Notes under the pieces: model-generated
What the model was told of the DNA's origin: nothing
The model's database searches: none
The model's input: the letters and a program-made list of their open reading frames with translations, nothing else
Position numbers and translations under genes: made by a program
In this document: in pieces, positions 47,136 through 58,226 of the stretch
How the letters are laid out: each line of letters opens with the position of its first letter
How positions within the stretch are numbered: position 1 is the first letter of the stretch
From: Flammulina velutipes
Lineage: Eukaryota > Basidiomycota > Agaricomycetes > Agaricales > Physalacriaceae
DNA: 64,000 bases
Direction of reading: 5' to 3'
Assembly: GCA_011800155.1 (NCBI GenBank)
Contig: CM022373.1
Location: 1-64,000 of the forward strand

Positions 47136-48787
47136 CTAAAGTTGTACATAGTCTGACTCGCCCGGCTTGGGCAGAGTCATAACGAATCGGAACTTTGAGT
47201 TTAACTTCCCGTGTGAAGTGTCTATTAAGCGATATTCCAGATCTTCCTCTTTGCTCAGAGGCACATTCTCCGCGAAATACTCATAATTATCAGCGTTGGC
47301 AACTGCGAAGTGTGGCCGGTTTTGGGATAAATGGTAGCTTCTAACTCGTCCTCTCTCAACCATACGAACTGGGATAATCGTCTTATCGAGCCCAAATGTA
47401 GTGGCCTGTTGTATTAGGATACCGGCCTTCGAATTTTGACCTTCGTATGAGACATCCTCAGTGAAGAACTTCGAACAGAGATGTATCACCGGGCGCCTCA
47501 GCCTACAGTGGATTAGGTAAGGATGATGGATGGATGCTGTAATCAAGGACGCACAGAAGACTACGCGTTGTATATGCATAGATATTCAAGTCGTCAGGGC
47601 ATGAACACTCATAAGTGTATCCTTTCCATGCAGACGCTTTAAATGGCCGAAGACTCATGTAGACGAACTGAGCCTGGTTCCTGGGTGTGTACCTTTCCCT
47701 CTTGTTGTAGTCTGCCACCCATAGCCCAAACCAAGCACGGTATCTTTTCGTTTCCTCCTTCATGGTATGAAGGGTGCTAGTTATCGCACATGAGTCTACT
47801 TCATTGTCAGTATAGGCCGAAGAATGAGACGCACCGTATGGAATCTTTAACATATTCATCCGCACGTTCTGCGGCTTGTTTGATAACGAGAGACTCTTTC
47901 GCGCTGCATTTCTTGGCCGTGATGTCGCGTTTACTGAAACTGGATATGTGATCTTCATCCTCGGGAGGCGATCCTGCGAGCTTGCCGTCAATATTCACTA
48001 TGCTGGGCTTCGCATCCACATTGATCTCCTGAACGCCGCCGTCGATCAAGACAAAGAAGGTTTTGCGCCAGAGTTCGACCTCATATTCACCAGGACCTGC
48101 CTCCGTGAAATTATACGCGTCGCCGACTATGGCGATAGGGTAAGAATTACGTCTGGGGATCTGATGTGGAATGACGCACTGTAAGACTTGAACAACAACG
48201 ATTCTTCGCTCCGAAGTTCGTGGATTGCTTTCGGGAAGGGGTTCTTGTATTTGGACGAGTTTCCGTCGACTCTGGTCTGCTCCGATGTAGCAGATGCAAT
48301 ATCGTTAGTAGAACCCGAGTCGTCGTCATTCGTACCCCCTCCGAATCCAGTCGCATTCAGTGGTTTACCGTCGAGTCCAGTCGTTTGAGGTCTTCCGGGC
48401 TGTTTCAAAAACGAATCTAGCGTCCATTTCGCATCCGTACCCACGAACTCAGGTTCCTCCGACTTGCTTCCCGTCTTCTTGAATTGGTAGGCGTTGGCGG
48501 CGAAGCCTTCAAACAGTGGTCCACTTGGGTCTTTGACGATGCTGATTGTCCGGGAACCAGTATTGGTTAGTTTCCCAGATATGATGAATTTACTAACGTC
48601 AGTGACGACAGATGGAACTAAGGATCGCGTCAGTTGACTCAGTCAATGTGGTGGCAGAGTAAGGAAACATACCATCGAGTGTTAGTTCCAGCGTGACCCC
48701 GGTCTCAACCGGTGCCGCACCCGTGCGCAAGAAGGACATTGTGCAGATAATGAATGCGCACACAAGAGATCGGAGTGATTGAGGCAT
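47136..48787 (-). CDS. Secreted M35-like protein, copy 4 (inverted); zinc site lost
   Basis: Exons 48787-48673, 48617-48180, 48126-47835, 47776-47555 and 47502-47136 give 477 residues. Signal peptide MPQSLRSLVCAFIIC; propeptide-like domain nearly the same as copy 2, including the GGGTNDDDSGSTND linker. Peptidase-like domain: KKCSAKES, RYRAWFGLW, CSCPDD, IHLCSKFF, NADNYEYFAENV. The HExxH position reads AGILIQQATTF. Very close to copy 2, in opposite orientation and about 15 kb away, with its upstream F-box relic also inverted. Ends about 70 bp from the LysM stop, so the two genes converge. Confidence 0.85.
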
Positions 48788-49059
48788 TTCCCGGTAATTG
48801 TAGCAACCCCTCCGATTTATATTCGAGCCTGTTGAATGTGACTACGTGATGCGAGGAAACGGGACTGAAGGCGTACACTAGATGATTGCCATGTCGGGGC
48901 ACCACAGCGATCCGGGGTATGTATGGAAACGGTGATATTGACAGTCATGACCGACGGTCCTCGTCGTGAGCGTCATCGCCGGATGATAGCAAAGACCGGG
49001 TGCTCATTATCTACCTTTTCCATGGACGACAATACCCTGACGACTAGGCTGTTACTAGG

Positions 49060-49480
49060 TCATTCTCCCAAATTTGAAGCAAACTGGACATTGCCGGTGA
49101 TGGTTAGGTCGACAATCTGCATTTGAACGTGACAACAATGCGCCTAGTGACTTGCGGGGAAAAGAAAGCGTCATCGGGACGATTTCCAAGGAGAGGACGA
49201 GGGATGACTCCGGCGTGCTCGTTGATGGCGATAGTTTTCCAGAGCAGCGCGTCGTTGGATATTGATGAGAGACGCAGAATGAGTTGATAGTAAATAATGG
49301 CAACGGAGGTAGCAGGCGTTCAACAATGTTCTTGGGCGACGGTGACATTTATTCATCTAGAGATATCGTCAGGCTATACCCAGAATGAAGTTCGTAGGTC
49401 CCGCCCAGCTACGGTTTGTTTCGACATAAATAGCCATGGTGGTAAAAGGGAAAGGGGAATCGGACCGAGTGCCGAAGCTA
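49060..49480 (-). pseudogene. F-box-like gene relic upstream of M35-like copy 4
   Basis: On the minus strand, pieces such as NDALLWKTIAINEHAG can be read, but the frame breaks several times. It is the inverted equivalent of 28020-29010 and 31200-31446. Confidence 0.5.
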
Positions 49481-49579
49481 TGCCACTTTGGACTGGCACC
49501 GACTAGTCAAATTTATGCAACGCATGGCTGCTAGGCGGAATCGATAACACTGCCAACATAGTTACAGATATAGATACTA

Positions 49580-50666
49580 CTACACATCCTCGAGCCTTCC
49601 GACTGTTTCGACACCTTCTGCGGTCCAGGGAACCTTGGGACTGATCTTCCCATCGGCATCGTACACCAATTCCCTCGCCTTAACACACCTCAAGTGGTTC
49701 TTCCCTTCACTCAATGACGCATCATGATAGAACAGCCACCACCTCCCCCGGTACTCCACGATACTATGATGCGTCGTCCATCCAACCACCGGTTCCAAAA
49801 TCCTACCCGTATACACGAACGGGCCATACGGACTCTCCCCAATAGCATACGCGAGATAATGCGTGTCTCCAGTCGAGTAGGAGAAGTAATACTTGCCGTT
49901 ATACTTGTGCATCCACGCCGCCTCGAAGAATCGTCGAGCGTGGTCAGACGCTTTGATGGGTTCGCGAGTTTCGGGGTCTAGGATCTGGATTTCTCTGACG
50001 TCCTCTGCGAAGGAGAGCATGTCAGGGGATAGCTTGGCTACGCGAGGGCTGAGGGCAGGTACGTCTCCCTCGCGCTCGTGAGGTCCTAGTTGGCTCGAGT
50101 CAAACACCCCAGGCTTTTCCCAGCATTGCAACTGGCCGCCCCAAATCCCGCCAAAGTACCTAACATATCATCAGCCAAATGGAGCGATAACACGAAATGG
50201 ACTCTTACAGATACGCGTTCTGTTCCTCATCATCATCCACGAAGCTCGCGGGGTCGATCGAGAAACTTCCGGGGATGTATTCGGGTTGTGGCGCAAACGG
50301 ACCCTCCGGCTTGTCTCCCACTGCAACGCCAATCCGGAAGATACCCTCCTTATCCCTAGCCGGGAAGAACAAGTAGAATCTCCCATTCTTCGTCGCCGCG
50401 TCGGGCGCCCAGAGCTGCTTGGAGACCCAAGGCACGTCGTCGGCTTTGAGGACGACGCCATGATCAGTAACGCTGACAGCCCCATCTGGGGGATCGGAGA
50501 GAGAGAATACGTGGTAGTCTACCATGTCGTATTGGTCGCCATTGTCGTTGTCCGCGATGGGGGTCTCGCGATCGTGGGATGGGTAGATGTAGATTTTGTC
50601 GTTGAAGACGTGGGCGGAAGGATCGGCGGAATAGATGTGGGTGATGAGTGGCTTTGCGTCGGACAT
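49580..50666 (-). CDS. Glycoside hydrolase family 43 protein (2 exons)
   Basis: Exons 50666-50209 and 50159-49580 (49 bp intron) give 345 residues. The five-bladed propeller signature is visible: SADPSAHVFNDKIYIYPSHD with the likely general base D15, SIDPASFVDDD with the second Asp (near residue 138), and FFEAAWMHKYNGKYYFSYS with the likely general acid Glu. QLWAPDAA is also typical. GH43 enzymes are beta-xylosidases and alpha-L-arabinofuranosidases acting on plant hemicellulose. There is no signal peptide: the first Asp motif starts at residue 13, so the enzyme is probably intracellular and works on imported oligosaccharides, as in other leaderless family members. Confidence 0.92.
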
Positions 50667-50849
50667 GGTTTTAGGTGAGTTGTTGGGAGACGACAGATGC
50701 CATTCTTATACTAATAGTCGGTTCAATCACGAGTTAGGGGATTAGTCCGCCATTTTTCCGGTCCGGGACTATTGTGGCGACCGCTGAAATACAGTTCACC
50801 GTAAGAAAGGAAGATCAACATCTCCTTTCACTTTCGTCAGCTTCATTTA
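50667..50849. other. Short spacer upstream of the GH43 gene
   Basis: Promoter side of the GH43 gene; no feature recognised. Confidence 0.4.
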
Positions 50850-52400
50850 TATGAGTCTTGTTACCTTCGGGCTCCCCATATTCTTGTTCTTGGGCAATTT
50901 CTGGCTTGAGACAGACCGTGGGAACCTGACGTCTTCGATCGTCAACCGTGCCTCTTTTCCCTTGACCTTCGACGCACGCAAAATACTCGCGCTCCCGGTC
51001 TTGCCTACCATTTGGCCTTTGACTGCCTGGTCGTCACTCTGGAAATCTTTCAAGGGCCGATAAAATTTTGTATCCGCATCGCGATGGCACGCCTTCCAGC
51101 ATCCCGCGCATCACTTATCGCAGCTAGTCAAGATCACCGCATTGCGCGTTCAGAAGGGCGATGTAGGGGAATGTGAAAGGGAGAAGAAAGAGCGCGCTCC
51201 TCGCGGAAGGGAAAACGGGAAGAAGACAGAGCTCATAGCAAAACTCTCCAACCAGTGCGTTCTGCTTTCTTTTCGCTTTTACTCTGCTTAACCAAGTTTT
51301 GTTTAGGTCATCTCCGAGAAACCGCCAGAAATAAAGGCGCAGCTAAATACAAACACCCATATGGGCCAAGCGCTCAACTCCATTTGTGATTCGGCTCGAG
51401 TCTATGGCGATCCCAAATAGAAGAGCGCCTCCTACCCCCACCATTCGCTCGCGATTCGTGCCGAACATCGACATCCCCACAATGGAACTATCCGGCGGGG
51501 CGGTCATCTACTACGATATCTTCGGCAATGCGCTCTCGTCCATCAAGTCAACGAACCCTCTCTCCGACCAGGATATCAGGACGAACATTGGAAACTCTAC
51601 TGGACCTCGGCCCAGTCTCTTCGTCTCAAAGATCACGTTCGATTTGCTGGTAGAACCATAAATCAAGCTGCTGGAAGCATCGAGCATGTCCACGAAGAGC
51701 TCGTCAAGGTCTTCACGAGCTTGGTCAGGACGCTCTCTGTTCCTATTTTCCGTTGACTTACTGATTCATCCAGGAACTGTAATATTCCCCACGTCTGCAT
51801 GCCCTGCTCGTCGAGACCGCCTCTGAAGTGCTACTAGAACGCTCGAACACAACCTCGGAAGTTCACAACAACGACCGCAAGCTCGAGTAAGCCAATCTTT
51901 GCATTATTGACCACATTCGCTAACAACTCTGCAGCCTTGTCCATCGATGCATTGCGTCATCGAACGAAGACGATAACGATGCATCTGTAGAAGAAACGGC
52001 AAACACGAATGGTGTCTTCGACGTTCGCTCTTTTTCACGTACCAGGATCTAACTCGACCGCCGTCACCAAAAAGTGTCCCAGCCGTCCCAGCCCAGCCCT
52101 CATCCTCTCACTCTCCGACCAAGTGCTGGAGGATGCCTGCGATTAGGAGCCTGATTAAGTATAGTGGCCGGAACACGTCTGCACCTGACGTTTGTGTTGA
52201 TGTCTGGGCGGATGGTTCTGGACGACAACAACACAGTAAAGCGTATCGAGCCGGACATGCGCACGGGAGATGGAGAGCGGACGCTTCGTTGCGAACTACT
52301 TTGAGATCGTGTGGCAGAGCATCCAGGATCTGGTGTTGGTGAACCATATGACCGGGCTTTCGGAGGTAGCTCATTTTCCTGCGTCATACATACTAGGACC
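50850..52400 (+). pseudogene. Dynamin gene relic 1 (3' half, decayed)
   Basis: From about 51240 the sequence follows the dynamin gene from the end of exon 5 on, including the intron 5 sequence, [31 protein letters not shown]-like acidic stretch and pieces of the effector domain. The frame is broken by many small indels and stops, and the GTPase domain is absent. Because introns are kept it arose by DNA duplication, not retroposition. 50850-51120 is shared with 55130-55320. Confidence 0.75.
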
Positions 52401-52816
52401 TCATCTTTGTTAATCCTCAGAAAACACCCGTACCCCATTCATGTGAATAACAGCATAGTCGGGAATGCGATGTATACTGTTTTCCAAGTATCGTCACTTT
52501 GCATGATCCGAACCCATAGTTCTCTCGCGCACGGTAGTAGCTGGGAAGTTCGTCGTGTGAAATGATGGCTCATCAACCTCTCACTATTCACACTCCCCTC
52601 TGCCTTGTGCTACGAGCATGTCGTCTGCTCGTGGGCCTCGAATTAAGGACAAATCCAGAGACCATGATTGTACCTACATTGTAATATTATGTCGTCTTTC
52701 CTGAATTCTTGTCGTCGTAAAGTAATTCAACGGCTGTTATATAGCTTTAGGCAGACCTATTTGCTGCGTCTCCAACAACTGCCCAGATACTCCTGTGTGT
52801 TCCGTGCTGTTCAAGA
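52401..52816. other. Spacer 3' of the NACHT gene
   Basis: May contain a last short exon of the NACHT gene (see that entry). Otherwise no feature recognised. Confidence 0.4.
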
Positions 52817-55058
52817 TCATTCATGGAAACGGGCAACATGGCATAGATGTTCGCTTACCTTTCCAAGCCATTCTTTGGTCAATTCGAGTAAGTTATAACA
52901 CTCATCCTCTTCTCCGATGGAGCGCATAAGCTCAATCCAGGACATGAGCCTTGCATTGCAAAATTCTTCGAGATCAATGCAGAGGTCATCTAGACGAGTG
53001 GGATCGGCTTGGACAAGGTGGTGGGCCCAATGCCTGGAGCTATAACGCAATGAAGAAGGGATACTGTTCGATGCATTACTGTCGACGACGGGCGACGCAG
53101 GAATGCGACAGATATCGAGTGGGAGAGAGGCTCCCATGACGCGAAAACAGGCCTGCGCAAGGAGCGCATGGTGAGAAGAAGCGTGGCAAGATATATCAAT
53201 GGTATTGGCACAGCGGGTAAAGAACGGTCTCCCCGAATCACAAACGAAGTCGAAAAAGGACGGATGATAGCAGTGAAAGCGTTGATCATCTTTCGATACA
53301 TATATGACGCCGTGGAGATCATTCACCAGCAGTCTGACTTTATGCTCGTCAACCGCAAAGTCTGGGAGTAGGTCAGTCACGATGGAAGCTGATACAGTCT
53401 CCGCTGCACAAATGATGGTGTGAAGAATTCTCAAACGCCCGCGCCGAATGGCTCCGCCAAGAGGAGCGAAAATGGATAGCAGAATCTGCTCATAGAGCCG
53501 ATCTATCATCATTGCTTCGCCGCTATCCGAAGAGGTGGGCCACGACTTGAGGAATGACACTAGCTGGTCCTCCTGATCTCCCGAGGTATGCGGGTACCGT
53601 GGTGATAGGAACCTAATAGCTGTAGCGGCATACACAAAGAGATTACCACTCCTCTGCGCAAGCTGTTGGAGCTGAGGTTTGTCACGGAGAGCAGGGAGCT
53701 TTGTGTTCAAGTACGTTAGGATGTCGGCCTGGACGTCCGCATTGTCGACTTCCTGGGAGTAGCACGCGACTTTATCCTGGATGATGGCGACGATTTCCGG
53801 GTCTCGTCGACTTGTCACAAGGAACTTGAGCCCCTGCAATTGTCCTTGTTCAACGACGTGCAGGAGCTCCTCCAAGAACTCGGAACCCCCGTCGTTCTCG
53901 TCAAGTCCATCGATGACGACAAGACATGGAGGAAACCCCGATGGACGCTGTGATGCTGACTTCTCCCATGGATCTACAAGCAGTTCCTTCATCTGCATCC
54001 TGGCAATGTCGACAGCATCGAAATTTGCTCTGAGAAGTAGCTCAGAAAAGGAGCGGGAACGACGAGCAATTTGGTAGACAATTGTCGGGACGATATATTT
54101 TCGGCGCCGAGTGTCATCGATTTGTCGAGAGCAGAAGAACGAAGCGGCTAGTGTGTTATCCTGACTCTGCTCGATTTGCTGGCACGCTGAATACGCGATC
54201 GTGGACTTGCCAGTTCCAGCCATACCGTGCAACCAATAAACAGGTGCGCCTGAACTGTCCTTTGCCCAGTTGAGGATGGTATTTAGGATAGTCGTGCGGG
54301 TTCCAGGAGTGCATGGTTCTCGACTGAGCGTTGTATCCAAGTCGGCATTGTAAACCGCTTGCCTTGAACGCGGCCAGGACGCAAGATGAAGTCCCTGAAG
54401 AGATTCATAGATGGCTGCCGTTTGTCTTTCTGTACTGAGAGAGACGGCAATCTATAAAGAAGGGCATGAGCGAGCGAAAGAAGAAAGTTCTAGCACGCAC
54501 ATGAAAGGTCACGAAACAGTCGTCGAGCTCTCTGAGTATATCCTTGGCTTTTTCAACATCGGCGTCACTCTGCAGGATGCGCTTCATGAGAGGTCGATTG
54601 TATATGCTCTCGAACTCGCTGGCTTGCTCAACTAGACCCCTGAAGCTACTCTCAGTAATCTAGCATCAGGATTTATTGCAGGAAGTACACACCTGGCAAA
54701 AGTTTCAATGTGCTCCCGTTGGACGTCGCATTCAGTCTTGCGTAATGCATCGTCAATCGTCACAAGGCGGTTTCTTATTCGAGAGGCCAGGACGTGTAGG
54801 ACGTGGTCCCCTTCAGCAATCTAAGAATCTCAATCTCTTCCTGAAAAAGAGGAAAGAACGACGCACCTTTGATTTCAGGATAATGATTTTCAGTGCGCGG
54901 GATAATTTAAACGGGGTTCCCACTAGATATGGTTCCAATGTTGTTGAGATATCAGGCCAGGCATTCTGACGCTGACGAGTAAACCACGTCCGAATAGGCG
55001 GAAAATAAAACTTAGATTTCTCTGTAGCGGAAGGTAAACTGGCATGAGAGGTGGACAT
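52817..55058 (-). CDS. NACHT-domain NTPase (fungal NLR-like, STAND class; 4 exons)
   Basis: Exons 55058-54867, 54820-54693, 54645-54501 and 54451-52817 give 699 residues. Residues 1-190 are helical and lead into AVYNADLDTTLSREPCTPGTR, the usual linker before fungal NACHT domains. Walker A GMAGTGKST (about 231-239) and Walker B CLVVIDGLDE (about 331-340) are intact; KFLVTSRRDPEI and the winged-helix-like region (HPSFFDFV) follow. Such STAND proteins bind ATP or GTP, oligomerise and act in non-self recognition and cell-death control in fungi. There are no WD40, ankyrin or TPR repeats: the frame stops soon after. A strong donor (AAAG/GTAAGC at 52859/52858) could splice out the last 14 codons to another exon ending near EYLGSCWRRSK, so the C-terminus is uncertain. 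The gene lies between two dynamin relics. Confidence 0.87.
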
Positions 55059-55129
55059 GCTGATAGTGCGAGGCAAGAAGCGTGTGAAACAAGGTACGCC
55101 GTGGTCAAAGTTTTCCACGGGTCATTAGT

Positions 55130-56570
55130 CGGCACCATCATCAACGCTTTACCATAAACCATGCCTCTTTTCAATGACTTGACCTCCAACACACACGAGA
55201 TACTCGCGCTCCCGCTCTTGCCTACCATTTGTTCTCGACTTGCCTTGTCCTCGACCTGGAAATCTGTCAAAGGCCGATGAAATCCTGTATCCGCATCACG
55301 CCTTCCAGCTGAGCATACAGCTAGCAAAGATCGACGAATTGCGCGTTCAGAAGACGATAATGTAGGGGGAGGTGAAAGGGAGAAGAAGGAGCGTGCGTTT
55401 AGTGGAAGGAGAACGGGAAGAAGATAGAGCTCATGGCAAAAGCCTCCAACCAGTGCGTTCTGCTTTCTTTTCGCTTTTACTATGCTTAACCGAGCTTTGA
55501 AGGTGCAGCTATGCCCTCTCATGGGCCAAGCGCTCAGCGCTCAACATTCAACTCCGTTGGTGGGCTGGCTCTCTATGACGATCCCAACCAAAGGCAGCGC
55601 CCTCGTCCCCAACCATTGGCTCGCGATTCCGTGTCGTAAAATAGACGAAACATCGACATCCCCACAATGGAACTCTCCGGCGGGGCGCGCATCTACTATG
55701 ATTACTTCGGCACTGCGCTGTCGTCCGTCAAGTCTACGTCGCCGACCAGGATCTCAAGACGGCCCTACTGGACCTCTGTCTAGTCTCTTCGTCCCAGAGA
55801 TCGTGTTCGGTTTGCTGATGAAGCCACAAATCAAGCTGCTGGAGGCGTCGAGCTTGCCTTGCGTTGAGCTCGTCCATGAAGAGCTCGTCAGGATCTGCAC
55901 GAGCTTGGTCAGTACGCTCCCTGTTCCTATTTTCGGCGTTGACTGACCATTTCATCCAGGAAGTCCAACATTCCCCACGTCTACATGCCCAGCTCGTTGA
56001 GACCGTCTCCGAGCTACTACGAGAACGCTTAAACGCGACGTCCGAATATAGATTCAGGCGGTGTGTATCAACATCAACCACCCAGCATTCGCATCGGCTC
56101 GCAACCACAGCAACGACCGCAAGCACCCCGAGTACGCTGTTGCCTAGCACGTCCCCGGCCTCTGCTCACCATTTTACAGCATTCTTCCACCGAGCCCATT
56201 ACGTCATCCCACCAAGACGACGACGATGCATCCTCGGAGGATACGACAAGCACGAACGGTGCCTCCGGTACTCGCTCTGCTTCCTCAACAATACACGATC
56301 GTTCGGGCGCCCAAGAATCTAACTCAACCGGCGTCTCCAAAAAGGGACCCAGGGCGTCTCAGCCACACCACTCAAATCAACTTTGAACCACGGCCGACCG
56401 CAGTATGCGAACAATACGGCTAAGCATGTGCAGAATTGGTTTCGAGTTTGTACATCCCGGAGTTGTTGGGGGAGCAGATGAGTGTGAAGGCCTTTTTGGA
56501 TGTGTATAGGGAGGCGTTAGATGTATATATGGACGTGTAAGACGTTGATATTGACGGATGTTAATATCAA
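55130..56570 (+). pseudogene. Dynamin gene relic 2 (3' half, decayed)
   Basis: Parallel to relic 1: shared leader at 55130-55320, then dynamin middle-domain pieces ([23 protein letters not shown], frame lost after), [43 protein letters not shown] and the [18 protein letters not shown] insert. Stops and frame changes throughout; no GTPase domain. The two relics share their left boundary, so they descend from one truncated copy that was then duplicated. Confidence 0.75.
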
Positions 56571-56841
56571 GGTGGGGCAGAGTATATCGATACGATAGGC
56601 TACATTGCGATTAAAATATACCATTACGTTCATTTTCCTTCTACTTGGCATTTCCTCTGTTCGTATATGTGCATACCCGCCGGAAAACTTGCGCTTTGGA
56701 AAATTCACACCGCCGGCTTCGGGTAACAAACCTCAGCTGGGTCGTAGTTTTCAATTTTATGAAAATGGTTAATTTGGCATCATAAGAGTAGTACAATGAA
56801 CATTATTCTGTGAAAGACGAGCACAATGCCGAGCCTAGTCT
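56571..56841. other. Spacer, no gene seen
   Basis: AT-rich; part of it (from about 56755) matches 59095-59230, the left edge of the second tandem unit. Confidence 0.45.
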
Positions 56842-57328
56842 TCATACTGATGGCAATTTCTCTATAATCCAATGACGTGTGCTGGAGTCAACACCCTCTT
56901 CAAGTAGGGTCCCATACTGCAAAGTGGCATCAGCAAAGTACGTTCTCCTCCTAGAACCAACAAAACGTACCCTCTGACTTTCCAACGCTCTCTCCCTCAT
57001 CTCCGCGCCGTCATGCCTAGTAATAGCAAGCGCAGGCGTCGACGCTGTTGACATGTACCATCCACCAACGACCGTGTATTCCACAACTTCCGATTTCTCA
57101 CCATAATGCTCGAGTTCTACATGTGGAAGGAGTTTTTTTGTACCACGCACGATCTTGTACAATGTAAGATCTCTATTCACAGGAAGCGAACTCATGGTTG
57201 GGTTTTCGGATGGTGGTCTGTGTATGTAAGTCAGTGTTGCATTATAGATGGTGAATAGATGTGGCGTACGCAGCACTGGCGGGTAGTACGAGAGGTACGG
57301 CCAACGTGAGGATTAGGTAGAGTTGCAT
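56842..57328 (-). CDS. Small secreted protein, tandem copy 1 (2 exons)
   Basis: Exons 57328-57270 and 57217-56842 (52 bp intron) give 144 residues. Signal peptide MQLYLILTLAVPLVLPASA, with the intron placed right after the cleavage region. The mature part contains LTLYKIVRGTKKLLPHVELE, EVVEYTVVGGWY, ALAITRHDGAEMRER and RRTYFADATLQYG. I recognise no family. The paralog at 59277-59694 has the same signal peptide and intron position. Likely extracellular; one of the better candidates in this window for a lineage-specific secreted protein. Confidence 0.72.
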
Positions 57329-57884
57329 GTTCGTCGTCGTCAGAGCTATTCTCAAACAGTCTACAACCTTCGGAATGGCATCAGCATAATCCTTCCTATC
57401 CACTTTGTTAAACGTACCAGTGTAGATATCGAAGGTGAAAATACCACACTAAGGCAATTGATTTTCGTTCAAATAGTACTTGAGACCAGTGCCATCTGCA
57501 GTGTAACCGCCCGGAAGTGCGCAAGCTGAAACTGAAACGGTGTGATAGTCACGGGCATAGAGTCTTTCCAGTGTTTTGAAACGTTAAATGTGTGCGCTTC
57601 GCAGTGCTAAGTGGCAATGCGTAGAAACATGTGGGATATTGATGGAAAAGATGATATACGACATTCCGAGAATCGGAGGTAGACAAAGACTCAAAAATCG
57701 GGTCAGGTAATTCCTGCGGGAGAGATAACCAACAGGGGAAGGTGCAAGGATCGAAACTAGGATCGAAACTCGTGAGGGGATGAACGGCGAAGTGTTGACT
57801 TCAAAGCTTTACAACAGTCTACAAACTCCTCTAGCCTAGCTAAAGATGCCTCGTATTTGAGCCCATACCCATACCTACCCTTGA
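57329..57884 (-). pseudogene. Gene tail relic of the tandem unit
   Basis: Minus strand near 57560-57340 reads DGTGLKYYLNENQLP, then a stop, then FDIYTGTF and DYADAIPKVVD. The same tail is in frame at about 59885-59710 (KYYLKENLLPLGSIFTFDIY to a stop). It looks like the last exon of another small protein upstream of each secreted-protein gene; broken here. Confidence 0.4.
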
Positions 57885-58226
57885 TCAACAAATCTTCCTC
57901 CCATTCAAAGACACCCTTCCCAAAGACCATAGAACCACCTGCACGATAACCCTAGCATTAACTCCCCAAAAGTGAGATAACCAAACTCCTCGCCAGGCGC
58001 CCTGTCCCAACCAACGCACACAGCTAAAGTGGGGAGAATCAATCGGTACGATCCTGCGTCGTATACCAGTGTGGATGGGTTGTGGCTGTAAGGATGTTAC
58101 GCAGACGGAACAAATTATCAGACTTACGTTGACGGTGTAATTCTCCCCACTAACGTTGGACATCTCGCCATAGCCAAAAGAACCGTAGATAGAAGCTCTT
58201 GACTCTTGAGGATGGATAGTGGCCAT
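57885..58226 (-). CDS. Hypothetical short protein of the tandem unit (2 exons)
   Basis: Exons 58226-58128 and 58085-57885 with a 42 bp intron (GTAAGT donor, TTACAG acceptor) give 99 residues, starting MATIHPQESRASIYGSFGYG and containing RIVPIDSPHFSCVRW. Another frame of the same exon reads VYDAGSYRLILPTLAVCVGW, so frame choice is uncertain and the gene may be decayed. Related, more broken copies of its start lie near 60785 and 61285. Function unknown. Confidence 0.4.
   Translation of the reverse strand: MATIHPQESRASIYGSFGYGEMSNVSGENYTVNVSLIICSVCVTSLQPQPIHTGIRRRIVPIDSPHFSCVRWLGQGAWRGVWLSHFWGVNARVIVQVVLWSLGRVSLNGRKIC

Noticed and set aside
51240..52400. Processed (retroposed) dynamin copy
   Set aside because: Intron sequence of the parent gene is present, so it is a DNA-level duplicate.
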